NCBI GenBank assembly: GCA_963922205.1
Contig: CAWUHX010000043.1
Location: 558,001-622,000, forward strand
Reading direction: 5' to 3'
DNA: 64,000 nucleotides
Source of the DNA: Romanomermis culicivorax
Taxonomy: Eukaryota; Nematoda; Enoplea; Mermithida; Mermithidae
Below, in pieces: positions 32,122 through 43,231 of this stretch; the first letter of the stretch is position 1; the number at the start of each line of letters is the position of its first letter. The notes under the pieces were generated by a model, which saw only the letters and a program-made list of their open reading frames with translations, made no database searches and had not been told where the DNA came from. Position numbers and translations under genes: made by a program.

Positions 32122-32139
32122 AGTAGTAAGGCCGGCCCG

Positions 32140-32342
32140 TATAGGTCGTACGCTTAAGGATACTCCTATCTTTTGTGTACGACCTATAATTTGTCACTTT
32201 TTTTCGATTTATAGGTCGTACAGTAAACATACACGTTTTGCTTTTGTCGGATTTACAGGTCGTACAGTAAACATATACGATTAATTTCTTCGTCGATTTA
32301 TAGGTCGTACAGTAAGCATATAAGTCGATTTATAGGTCGCAC
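32140..32342. repeat. Subterminal TATAGGTCGTAC motif array (left)
   Basis: Six copies: 32140, 32177 (inverted), 32210, 32254 (TACAGGTCGTAC), 32299 and 32331 (TATAGGTCGCAC). Most are followed by AGTAAACATA. The mirror array is at about 62445-62655. Candidate integrase or terminal-protein binding sites, by position. Confidence 0.75.
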
Positions 32343-32365
32343 GGTTAAAAATGTATGTTCTAGAG

Positions 32366-32391
32366 TTACCGTAATTGTAGAATTACGGTAA
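32366..32391. repeat. Perfect palindrome in the TIR
   Basis: Arms TTACCGTAATT/AATTACGGTAA with a 4-nt loop. Close copies occur at about 32938, 61833 and 62399, so it is part of the TIR repeat unit. Confidence 0.65.
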
Positions 32392-33932
32392 TTTTTTCGA
32401 TTATGGTAATAAATGTGTTACTGTGCGTGGAAAAGGAAAATCAATGATGAACGTAAAAAGGAAAACTAAAATGAACAAAAAAATGGAAAAGAAATAAAAA
32501 GTGATTGAGTGTAAAAACGGCTTCCCCTCTGGGAAGAGGAAGCCCACAAAAATTTGCACCCCGGACCCCCTTTGTCAAAAGGGTGCCACCTGCAGGTGTA
32601 AAAATATTTCGGAGGTCCCATTTTCTGAACGATCGTTCAAGTCAACAAATGTCAGAACGGTCAATCTGGTCAGTAATGGTCTGTTTAATGAGTAAAATCT
32701 CGGGAGAGTCATTACGCGATGAAACATTATCCTTACGGGTGCATGCGTAAAAATTTTGATGTTCTGCCAAAAATGACCAAGAAGGTCTTTTATAAAAATG
32801 ACCAGAGCGAGCTGGCCGTAAAAAGCATGTAGACAAATAAGGTCTTTTATAGAAAGATGACCAAACGAGCTGGTCGTAAAAAGCGTGTAGAAAATTTGGA
32901 GAGTTGACGTACGGTAAAGGATACAGATTTGGGAATTACCGTAATAGTAGAATTACGGTAAATTTTTCTATTATGGTAATAAATGTGTTACTGTGCGTGG
33001 AAAAGGAAAATCAATGATGAACGTAAAAAGGAAAACTAAAATGAACAAAAAATGGAAAAGAAATAAAAAGTGATTGAGTGTAAAAACGGCTTCCCCCCTC
33101 GGAAGAGGAAGCCCACAAAAATTTGCACCCCGGACCCCCTTTGTCAAAAGGGTGCCACCTGCAGGTGTAAAAATATTTCGGAGGTCCCATTTTCTGAACG
33201 ATCATTCAAGTCAACAAATGTCAGAACGGTCAATCTGGTCAGTAATGGTCTGTTTAATGGGTAAAATCTCGAGAGAGTCATTACGAGATGAAACATTATC
33301 CTTACGGGTGCATGCGTAAAAATTTTGATGTTCTGCCAAAAATGGCCAAGAAGGTCTTTTATAAAAATGACCAGAGCGAGCTGGCCGTAAAAAGCATGTA
33401 GACAAATAAGGTCTTTTATAGAAAGATGACCAAACGAGCTGGTCCTAAAAAGCATGTAGAAAATTTGGAGAGTTGACGTACGGTAAAGGATACAGATTCG
33501 GGATAAAATGAACAAAACATGGAAAAGAAATAAAAAGCGATTGTGTGTAAAAATGGCTTCTCCCGTGGGCAGGATAAGCCTTTCAAAAATTTGCGCCCCT
33601 GGACCCCCTTTGACAAAAGGGCGCCACCTGCAGGCGTAAATATGCTCGGAGGCCCCATTCCTGAACGATCGTTCAAGTCAATCTCAAACGGTCAAATTGG
33701 TCAGTAATGGTCTGTTTAATGGGTAAATTCTCGGGAGAGTCATTACGAGATGAAACATTATCCTTACGGGTGCATGCGTATAAATTTTGATGTTCTGCCA
33801 AAAACGACCAAGAAGGTCTTTTATAAAAATGATCAAAAATAGTCGTAAAAGACATGTAGAAAAAAGAAAAAATCTTTGCATATCAAAAAGAAAAATTTTT
33901 AATTCGATGCAACATTCTACTTTATTGTAAAA

Positions 33933-36900
33933 TTATTTAGTCCAACCATAAGGAAATGTACAAAAATTACGTTTCAAAATACGTTTATCATATACTATAC
34001 GAAATTTTTTCAAAGTTTTACGAGTAACAACTTTACGATCTTGCTGACGTTCTATACGGAGACTATGTACATCTACTTCTTCTTTTCCATTGTTTTTTAC
34101 AAAAGCAAAAACCATTCGACGAAGCGAATAAAAATTAACTTTTTTCATAGTATCTGATGACAAAGTGATACCGCGGACTTTGATTACGTGACGGTATTGG
34201 TCTGTAGAGGGACTGTACAACCTGTAGGCGTAATTTTTAGGACCTCCACTAACAAATTCGGTAATGTAAGATCCAGAACCATATTCACGTAACTCGTCAG
34301 TCATTTCACCAAGACACCAACCAGTGGGTACTTGATATTGTTGTTTGTCAACTGTTGACAGGTAAATAATACTATCCGTGTCAAAATACAATACTCGACT
34401 TTTTAATCGTTCAATGTAAGAATATAACTTTAATCGAGCTTGAGCCGTCGTATAAGCTGCAATAACAGCGTTAGTATTTCCCATGACTTCGGCAAAATCA
34501 TCATGTTGACAATATGTTGTTGACACCAATTGTTCATTGATTAGTCTAACATTCTTAATAATATTGGCGACATTCATTACAAGTTCAAAATATTCTTTGG
34601 GTGCATTGTGGATAACAGTCTTATCCATATTGTTTCGTTGACCAAACTAAAAAACATAAAAATAATTAAATGAAATACAAAAAACTATGCATAGTTACTT
34701 TTCCCCAGAAAGAATTTAGCATTAATTTAGCCAAAGCCCTCTTTCCAGGATTTTTTAAAATTTTTGAAGAATCCAGTGAAATATTCTCACGATTGTAGAC
34801 CTCCATCTCGTATTCACGTTTTTGCTCATCTGTTTGAGCTTTAGCAGGATAGCCTTCACTCTCCTATAAAAATTACAATCAAATTCTGTCACATTTACAT
34901 AATATAAAATTTACTAGTTTCATTTTCATAAAGGTATTGACGTATTGAGTAAATAAACCACCAGTGGGGTTTTTGGTTGGATGATATTGCTCAATGTTAT
35001 CATAATGCCAAACCTCGAAAATCTTGAGGATCTGAAACAAAAATAATATACATAGAAAAAGAACCATTACCGTAACAATATACCTTATATCCCTTCTCTA
35101 AGGCTTTATATAATTCTATCGTAACCCATGTACCGTCTAATGCTCTGTCTTGGTCATTATGCACGCATGCGGTCTTTTGTGAATCATGCGTGCAAGTTTT
35201 GCATAAAGGAAACAATAATTTACCGCCATGTCGATACGGTAAAACAGGATGTAAGAGTTTGGGAGGTGGTAAAACCTTACACTTGATTAACCCCTCATAA
35301 GGTTGTGACGTTGAACTGACCTCTTCAAAATCTTCAGTAAAGATTTTTGGATGACCTGTAGGGTATTTCCCATATTTGTTGACAAACGGGTATAAACTGC
35401 ATACATCTACATAATTGATCTTTTCTGCAGGTGTACCATCTTGATTGTACTTAATTTTATGATACAGTTTTACAGCATTAGTGCGACCACCAAAGAAAGC
35501 TAAAACAAGAAAACTTTTGACAAAATAAAAAGAACAATTCAAGATTTTACCTTCTCGAGGATTTATAGGTTCTGGTATTTTGACTGTATCAAAAAATGTT
35601 TTCATTTCGGGATCTGAGTGAAGTTGTTGTAAAAGTTCGCACTCCCACATTTCCACTACGCTATAACCGAGTGATTGAAGTTCCATAACACGGTTAAAAG
35701 TGCGCTCATATGCATCGACTGCTTTTGTATTATTATCGGCTGTTAATTGATATCTATTTTTCATACATTTAGGGCAACCATGCCAATAACAACCGTGAAA
35801 TTCATAAATTGTGGTGTCTTAATGAGCAAACATATAGATATTAAAATTTCAAAAATTTGAACAAAGTTACCTGATAAACCATCAACTTTGTATCTTCCAA
35901 TTTGAACTTCGCCACCATTAAGTTTATGTTGAATATACAGGTTTTCATTTTTATGGACTAACCACTTCAACCATTTTAAGGCTATAACAGATTGTCTTTC
36001 TTCTTTACCATAACCTTTGTATGGTATTACACCAATAGTATCTGGCTTCAAAAATAAACGTCGGAAAACTAAGTTGCAAGCACTAGCAATGGTTATTGAA
36101 TTTTCAAAAGGATCGACATTTGTTTCTTCCATAAAAATATCGCGAAATTTCATACAACATTGTCGTAAAACTTGCACATCGCTACGACAGTAGTCAATTA
36201 ACTCATTATCAAAATTAAATTGACAACCCTAAACAATGATGCATTTAAATGCAAAACTTTATACTTTTGCAAACTTACTGCTTCAAGCTTTTGATTATAC
36301 CACTCCAGAAATGTGGCACGAGCCGCAGGTTTCATAGCATTGTAACCATACATATTGGGTGATGGATATGAGCCAATATATCCGTAATTTTCTTTTCTGT
36401 TAAAGAAATGAGGGAAATATCCTTTACATATTTCACTTATTCCAAATGTTTTCGGTAAAGCCGCCAAAGGCATCGGGAGAAAGTTCAGAGAATCAATAAT
36501 TTTTATCGACCCTACTTTGATACACATCAACTCTAAACCTAAAAATAAATAAATAGATGAAAATGAAAAACTATAAACAATTTACTAATTCACCCTTATT
36601 AATGATATGTAGTTTGTGATGTCCATTACGATACAAAAACTGCATTATAAATTGTCCATCGAATCCTCGAGAATTATGCGCTATCGCGGTAATGTTTTTC
36701 ATACCTTTTGCAAAAAGGTATTCGCAGAAATCATTTAGACATGTAGATCCTTTGAAAATACGTTCGCGTTGACCGCATGTATTGCAGCAAAAATTTCCCT
36801 CTTTTTGACGACACTGATCGCATACAGTATGGACAACACATAAATTTGGTTCGTGTTCGAACACATCCCCTAATTCGCTTTGTCGTAGAATTTTTTCCTG

Positions 36901-38730
36901 TGTAGTCTCAAAATCATAAAAAACAAATTTTTGATTAACAGGACATTTATCGGTAATTCCTGTTTCATTATCATCTAGACACTCATCCTCATCAACATTT
37001 GTTTCAAATATATCTTCTTCCTCTTCAATTTGCTCGCTACCAACAGGTTGCATAAAACATAAATGATCTAAAATAAAAATTTTCATATAAAATAAAATAA
37101 AATAATTACACCATATCTATTACCTTTTTTAGGTACACTTTTCTTGCATGTTTTACATTCAAAATAACCGCAATTATGAGGATTAGAATGTGCTCGTCGA
37201 ACCAGTGTATCACATTGTTCGCACACTTTGAAACGATCGCAAATAGATAAACCTGTTTTTTGACGTTTGGATTGACCTCTTTGAGTAAAAACAAGCTTGT
37301 GTCGAGCAAAACACTTATCGTTTTTAAAATAACGCAGACAATCTTTGCATTTTCGAGCATTAAATTGATTACATGGGGGTGTATTGTAACACAGAGGACA
37401 AACGTTTCTGCATCTGTGTTCCATTTTGTTGTTGTAGGCCAGATCGCAATGAGGACAAAAGTAGCTGCGGTCAAAAAATCCAGGCATCTTTGTAATGACG
37501 GAGTAATGGTTATCATGGTGGTAAATATTTAAAACATGCGTTGCTTCAGGTCCTTAAAACTCTAAATACGTACACAATAACTGAAAAATAAAAAACTCTA
37601 ACCTCTAAATATTAAATCTTTAAAGCGTTCTCTGCTAAAAACTTTGATTTGATAATCGGGTAATAAAACAGTTTGCAATTGTTCCCACTGATGAAAACCG
37701 CAAGCTCCTTGATGATTAGCTAAGCCTGCTAAGGTCATCAGTTCTTTAGCAACCTTTGTTTGCAGCAGATGTGACTTGTCAGACTTTCGAATACTTTCCC
37801 ATTTGTGCTCAGCATTCTTATCTTTTTTATGAATGTAAGCTCTAGCAACAACTAGAGCTCTAGCAAAACATAAATCATCCGTGTTGCTGATTTGAATAAT
37901 ACAGCGTTTATCTTTTAGAAAATCATTATGTTTTAAATATTGATGAGCATTGTGAATACCTTAAATAAATAAATAAATAAAAATCTTACATAAGTAATTT
38001 TAATCAGCTTACCGCTACCCGCAGGTGGTGTTACAACAATGGTACGAATTGTAGACTGACGACTATCAATTTGTATTTGCTCATTTGATTGAAGAACAGC
38101 ATTAAGAGTGTTTACAATCAAATCTCCAGTTAAAGCATGTTTCGGTCTAAAAGGTATCAAAACACGACCTTTTGTCAAATCTGGATGGTCAAAGGAAAAC
38201 CCTATAAACGCATTATCAGCGACATTCTCAGAAATTCGCTCTACTATACGTTGAAATGTTGGTACTATTTGAGCATTTAAATCATCCATATGTTCAGTAT
38301 TACGAAAGTTCACAGAGTACTCGCGACCCTCGGTATTAAAACGCCTAATATTTACAGTACTGGGTTGACCTAGTTCGAAAAAATCATCCGCAACAAAAGA
38401 TGCATTCGTTACACCTCCACTACCCCCGCCACCACCACCAATTTGAACTGTTTCGTAAATTTCTTCCTCATCAGAACTGTAAGGCGTATAACTTTTGTAT
38501 TGATCATCTTCATCATCATCATAATCTAAAACAGTTCCTTCTTCTTCTTCTTCCAAAATAACATTATTATCGAGTGTTTCTTCTTCTTCTTCTTCTTTCT
38601 CAGAGGTAATATTCTCTGAAGACTCATTCACTATTGTTTCATCGTCGTCTTCATCAGAAGTAATATCTTCTAAAATTTCCATAGGCATGTCGTCTTCGTC
38701 CGAAGTAATATCCTCATAAATAGGTTTCAT
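33933..38730 (-). CDS. polB: Maverick type B DNA polymerase, 11 exons
   Basis: Hand-spliced, 1424 residues, intact. Exons in gene order: 38730-38013, 37959-37603, 37552-37124, 37067-36594, 36538-36279, 36228-35871, 35817-35551, 35499-35084, 35031-34915, 34863-34699, 34646-33933; all phases agree. The N-terminus is very acidic (repeated EDITSDEDD), then comes a GRVLIPFRPKHALTGD region, a RALVVARA region and Cys/His clusters. Exo I YDFET (D553), Exo II HNSRGFDGQF (D638), Exo III DYCRSD (D763), motif A DVCSLYP (D986), motif B KLMLNSFWGK (1178-1187), motif C DTDS (D1276, D1278). It replicates the element by protein priming. Introns are about 40-70 nt. Exon 2 has no start codon of its own, so ORF scans miss it. 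Confidence 0.92.
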
Positions 38731-39537
38731 TATAAAAATTATCTAAACTAGAAAATATAAAAACTATAAACTAGAAAAATAGAAAACAACCTATTCATTA
38801 AAAACTTATACGGTAATAATAATAATAGAAAATTTTTATAAATCAGCAAAAACTATTAATTTTATGGTAGAGATTTAATTATTGTTTACGAGGTTAATGT
38901 AGTACTTTTCTTTTTTATGATGGGAAAGCTTTAAAGACCTCTATAACTCATAAACACGTGCCCATATCATTTCTTTAGCTTATTTTATTAGCATATTACC
39001 AGTTAAAACCAGTTGAAAACCTGTTTTACTGTACAACCCTAGTATTTTTGTTTTGATTCTTGAAGCTATAAAATAACTGTAATAGCTGCTTATAACCCTG
39101 TTGCACCATCTTTTCTTTTTATGTGGAAAAGCTTTAAAGACCATTATAACTCATGCGCACGTGGCTATATTGCTTCTATAGCTTTGACCTTGATAATTAC
39201 TATAACACATAAAACACATATATTTTTCTAGCTTTGATCTCAAAGGTTACCGTACCACATAAATACATTTTATTTTATTTTTGTAGAACATAGCTCCTCC
39301 TCTCATATACTCCTCAGAATAGTAGAATACTGTAGGATATATGTCTTGAATATTTATTATGCTTATAACTCCTCCTCTTACAGCTATAAGCTATATATCT
39401 TGGTTATTTTATTATAACTATAACCTCCTTTTACTCAAAATTTTGAACACTTTATACATTTATCTGTTTTGTTGCTACAAAAACTACTCGCTTCTTCTCT
39501 CTCTCTCTCTTTAATATTTCTTCAAGAATTTTCAAAA
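38731..39537. other. Divergent intergenic region of element 2 (copy A)
   Basis: AT-rich, with the phrase AAAGCTTTAAAGACC twice (38930s, 39130s), CTATAAAATAACTGTA, and several CTCCTCCTCTTA/CTCCTCCTCTCA boxes at 39295-39430. Probably the two-way promoter for PolB and the 384-aa gene. No TATAAAAGTTG motif. Duplicated at 48455-49262. Confidence 0.5.
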
Positions 39538-40760
39538 ATGGAACACCAGTTTATGTTAGACGAAAACATGGCATTATTTGTAGTGGTTGAAGGTAGATAC
39601 GTGTCAATCTATTTTCGTAACGTCGACCCTAAAACAAAAGAGGCGTACGGTCGCGGATTCAAGCTCATTTTACCACAATACAGTATACTAGGTCGCAATG
39701 TCAATATTATTGAAAAGACATTTTCACATGGAGGTCGATGCGGCATCAACCTTGGTTATAAAATGCTGGTCGAGAGCGACGGGGTTACAGTACGATTTAA
39801 CAATTTGTTTAATGGAACGACATGGTGCTTATCTAAAGAAGTGAGTTGATATATGAATTCTTTCTTTCTTTCTTTCTTTCTTTTAAAATATAATGTTTTA
39901 TTCTTTAGCAATTTTGGCGCTGGACCAATATGATACATGAGATAGCTCCAGCTATTTCAAACGAGTACAACGCTTTAGCAGCAAATCTCCAGCTAGCGAT
40001 AAAACGCAAAACAAACGAAAACGACGACGTAGCTGGAAAAAATGGTTCTACCCCGAAAATTGTTAAAGAAGAAGAAGTCGGTGCAGATAAGAAAATTATA
40101 AAAGAAGAAGAAGAAGGGATTCATGCTACAAAATTCGCCGGAGAACAAAGCAATGCTCGTGAAGATCAAAAGGAAGCTAGCGTTCAAACGTCGTTTATTA
40201 ATGATCTCTTCATCAATTGTTTCAATGATCCAGACTACGATTCAGCGTCGGATACCAATTCGTTGGACGCCGAAACCAGACGTATTTGTGAGTTACGTGT
40301 TCCGGGTTTAGATATTCCATGGTTTTTTGATGAGCAAGTAGTAAAAGGTGAAAAATTATTTATAATTATATGTGCTGAGTTAGTTATACAAGACATCTTT
40401 AATGGGTGTATTTTTGATTGTTATTGCGCGAAAGAGGTAGGAATTGTTGAGGATCATCAGTGTCCAGCTCGTAATTCCATATATAATATCACAATTACAC
40501 CAACAGTTAATCGTTTATATGAAAAGATGGGACTTATCATTGACTGTTTTGAATATGTTATAGGTGAAGTTCAAGGTTATTACAGTCTTCGCGCTTTTAA
40601 ACAGATGATTGACATATTTAGATGTATACCACTTACAAGTACTGGCCGTAAAATTCTTAAGGATACTGTAGCTTGTTTTATTGATGAAGGTTATCATTAT
40701 GATTTTGATGATGCTGTTGTTATCAAAACACTACGCGATTTTATTAGCAGTAAATTGTAA
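39538..40760 (+). CDS. Unknown protein with PC4-like repeats, 2 exons
   Basis: Exons 39538-39840 and 39909-40760, 384 residues. The intron carries a (TTTC)n run and ends in TTCTTTAG. The N-terminal 110 residues show two similar half-units, VSIYFRN...GRGFKLILPQ and VTVRFNN...TTWCLSKEQFW. Each recalls the PC4/p15 single-strand-DNA-binding pattern (IRxY, then GISLxxxQW). The middle is Glu/Lys-rich and disordered. The C-terminal 190 residues (IPWFFDEQV to LRDFISSKL) have Cys-rich DCYCAKE and look helical; I do not recognise them. First gene of the plus-strand block, so it may be a regulator. Similarity to PC4 is weak and by eye only. Confidence 0.6.
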
Positions 40761-41085
40761 AAGTTTTGCTTACATTCATTCATTCATTCATTCATTCATT
40801 ACAGCTTGTATGTTTTAATTAGCTATATTTTGATTGCTTATGTAATTGCTGACGTATTTGCTTGTTATATATATACAATTTCATACATACATACATTGCG
40901 CGTATATTTTGCATACAGTAATGCTATTCTATTTTATATAATCATCTATCTTTATGTTTTTACATGCGCACTGCTTTATATTGTAATTTTGATAATTATG
41001 TAACATTTTGTTTTAAATAATAAAAATCATTTTAAAAATTGTTCAAGTAAAAAGGTGGTTGGTTTTTGTTGTTGTCAAAAAAGAG
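40761..41085. other. Spacer with ATTC repeat
   Basis: Six ATTC units at about 40773-40799 (five in the other copy), then AT-rich DNA with an AATAAA at about 41019. No gene seen. Confidence 0.5.
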
Positions 41086-41742
41086 ATGTCAAATGATGAT
41101 GATGAAAAGTTTTATATATGGAAACATCCATTTAACTGTATAGTTTCTGCTCCAACAAAATCAGGAAAAACACAATTTGTTAAAAAACTTGTAATTTTTG
41201 CTAAAGAAATGCTTCACCCTGCTCCAGTGAAAATTTATTGGTGTTATTCGGAATGGCAAGAAGCTTACGATGAATTAGTTCAGAAATGTTCTTATGTAGA
41301 ATTTATTCAAGGTTCGCCTGATTTGAATGAACTTCAGAAAAGTAAAGATACACCTAAATTATTAATTATGGATGATATGATGCAAGAGATGAAGAATGAT
41401 CAAAGTTTAACTCAACTTTTTACTAAAGGATCGCATCATTGGAATATATCAATTATACATATAGTTCAGAATGCCTTTTTTGATGGAATGCGTACGAGTA
41501 GGATAAACGCTCAATATTTAATTCTTTTAAAAAACCCAAGCGATAGATTACAAGTCCGCACACTGGCTCGACAGATTTTTCCAACTACCTCAAATTATTT
41601 CATAGAATCGTATGAGGATGCTACTAGTAAACCATACGGTTATTTATTAATAGATCTTACACAGACATGTCCTGAAAAATATCGACTTAGATCTAATATA
41701 TTCCCCGACAATGATCATATGATTTTGTATACACCTAAATGA
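41086..41742 (+). CDS. Packaging ATPase (FtsK/HerA type), copy A
   Basis: A 218-residue intact ATPase. Walker A APTKSGKT (residues 22-29), Walker B LLIMDDMMQE, then IIHIVQNAFF and an Arg finger candidate in MRTSRI. The family pumps the linear genome into the capsid. The in-frame extension upstream (from 41059) is not shared in sequence with element 1, and ATG 41086 aligns best. The C-terminus (ESYEDATSKPYGYLLIDL) shows what the nonsense-mutated element-1 copy is missing. Confidence 0.88.
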   Translation: MSNDDDEKFYIWKHPFNCIVSAPTKSGKTQFVKKLVIFAKEMLHPAPVKIYWCYSEWQEAYDELVQKCSYVEFIQGSPDLNELQKSKDTPKLLIMDDMMQEMKNDQSLTQLFTKGSHHWNISIIHIVQNAFFDGMRTSRINAQYLILLKNPSDRLQVRTLARQIFPTTSNYFIESYEDATSKPYGYLLIDLTQTCPEKYRLRSNIFPDNDHMILYTPK

Positions 41743-41800
41743 TTCATCATTTTTACAAAAAACTTTATACAGGTTAGTCGGATCCTATTATTTTAGCGAT

Positions 41801-42163
41801 ATGATATACAGTAAACACATTTTTTTAAACACTCTCGCTGTGATCCTTTTCATAGCTGTTTTTATTGTATGGGTACAATACCCTTTTCAATTTTATGAAA
41901 ATGAAGAAGAACCTGTAAATGTTACAGATTTTACAATGCCAAACACAAAAAATGTTACAGATTTTACGATACCAAACACAAAAAATGTTACAGATCAGAA
42001 AATATTATTATTACGGGAAAATTATAAATTACATATAATACCCTTACTACATTTTGTAGAAAAAATTTTACATTGTCCTCAGAATGATGGTCAATTTATG
42101 CAATTACGAATGTGTTTCAAAATATATATCTTCATTCCTGTCGTATTTTCCTGTTGTAGTTGA
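41801..42163 (+). CDS. Type II membrane glycoprotein-like protein, copy A
   Basis: A 120-residue ORF with an N-terminal transmembrane segment (about residues 6-27, LNTLAVILFIAVFIVWV), followed by a repeated NVTDFTIPNTK unit that gives three N-glycosylation sites (NVT). The C-terminal half has four Cys. The stop here is a TGA where the second copy has CGA and reads on to 140 residues, so the C-terminus is polymorphic. Family not recognised. An envelope or attachment role is conceivable from topology only. Confidence 0.55.
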   Translation: MIYSKHIFLNTLAVILFIAVFIVWVQYPFQFYENEEEPVNVTDFTMPNTKNVTDFTIPNTKNVTDQKILLLRENYKLHIIPLLHFVEKILHCPQNDGQFMQLRMCFKIYIFIPVVFSCCS

Positions 42164-42331
42164 AGCAGTAAATTTCAAAACTTGTACATCAATGGAACTA
42201 GATTACGATATATTGATACGATAGCTTTATTACATAATCAGAAAAAAATATTATACCCTTCATCAGTCTAGTCGAGAATTTTGAAGAGGTTGGTCGTTTT
42301 TCTATAATTCGTTTGTTTTGTGACAATTACA

Positions 42332-42794
42332 ATGTCCGCCGCATTTGAAGTTTTTGTCAGAATGGTGCAAAATAAAGTAAAAGGTAAAAATTTATATCTC
42401 TTCTTTATCTATTTATTAAACTATTGTATTTTTTATTTAAGGTAAAATACTAAACAACAAACAGAAATGCGAAATAGCTGATTTGTTTTGGACTCGTTTT
42501 TCACCCGAAGCCAAGATTTTTTACAAAGACATAGCTAAGGCGTGCAACCATTTACGGCGTGAAGTTGGTTTACCTATGGGACGTAAAAAAGTTACACAAT
42601 TTTGGTGTTTTGCTAGACTATTACTGACGGAGTTGGATATGGTCGAAACTCGCGCTATTTTTGTAGAAGATCTTTTTTTAAAACTAGATACAGCTCATAA
42701 ACTATTTTTTATGAATATGAATAACTTGTGTGCTTTTTCTAGACGCGAAGAGTTGAATATCGTCATACAAAATGAAGCTTCATTACTATCTTAA
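42332..42794 (+). CDS. FW-motif conserved Maverick protein, 2 exons (copy A)
   Basis: Exons 42332-42383 and 42442-42794, 134 residues; the junction restores a Gly codon. Motifs: ADLFWTRFSPEAKIFYKDIA, then GRKKVTQFWCFARLL. Homologous to the intronless 3897-4229 gene and to 59818-60243. The FW...K..Y..IA helix pattern faintly resembles an HMG box. Function unknown. Confidence 0.7.
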
Positions 42795-42876
42795 TGTAAT
42801 ACAATAAATATTTCAATGTTTACTCATCATTTGGTCATTATTGTAAAATTTTTTTGTACTGTACGGTCTGTTTTGT

Positions 42877-43230
42877 ATGGCTTCTAGATTAAAGAAATAT
42901 ATTCACGAGCTCAATGTGTTAAAAAATTCAAATCGTGTTCAAAGACGTGCTCTTCTTCAACATTCTTCCCCCGATTTGATCTCTTGTATATGTGAAATTT
43001 GTTTGAACATTTTGAACGGTAATATTCCTATTAATTCAAACTTAAAAAAGAAATTGGCCAAACATAAATTATTGCTTAGAGGTTTAGCTACTAGACACGA
43101 AAAAAACAAGAAAAAAGATTTACATAATAAACGTGTAAGAATTGTTCAAAGTGGTGGAGCATTTTTACCTCTAGTACTACCCGTTTTATTATCTACATTA
43201 GCAAGTTTTGTTACAGAGAAATTATTATAG
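42877..43230 (+). CDS. Conserved small Maverick protein with hydrophobic tail, copy A
   Basis: 117 residues, homologous to 5037-5381. QRRALLQHSSPDLI, then CICEICLNILNGNI, a basic middle (KKKLAKHK, RHEKNKKKD) and a C-terminal GGAFLPLVLPVLL hydrophobic segment. The conserved arrangement of basic middle plus membrane-seeking tail would suit a virion protein that interacts with DNA and membrane. One nucleotide separates it from the next gene. Confidence 0.75.
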   Translation: MASRLKKYIHELNVLKNSNRVQRRALLQHSSPDLISCICEICLNILNGNIPINSNLKKKLAKHKLLLRGLATRHEKNKKKDLHNKRVRIVQSGGAFLPLVLPVLLSTLASFVTEKLL

Positions 43231-43231
43231 A

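Larger units (their letters stand above)
32122..33935. repeat. Left terminal inverted repeat of element 2
   Basis: About 1.8 kb, inverted and roughly 95% similar by eye to 61240-62669. Outer part: six TATAGGTCGTAC-type motifs. Inner part: about three tandem copies (period 569 bp for the first two) of a unit with GGCTTCCCC, CACCTGCAGGTG and paired AAGGTCTTTTATA blocks. The inner edge reaches the PolB stop codon. Small ORFs here (for example 32501-32695) repeat with the unit and look non-coding. Confidence 0.85.

Noticed and set aside
32501..33319. 64- and 81-residue ORFs repeated in the TIRs (also 61463-62288)
   Set aside because: They recur only because the TIR unit is repeated, in two overlapping frames each, with no protein-like composition or start context.
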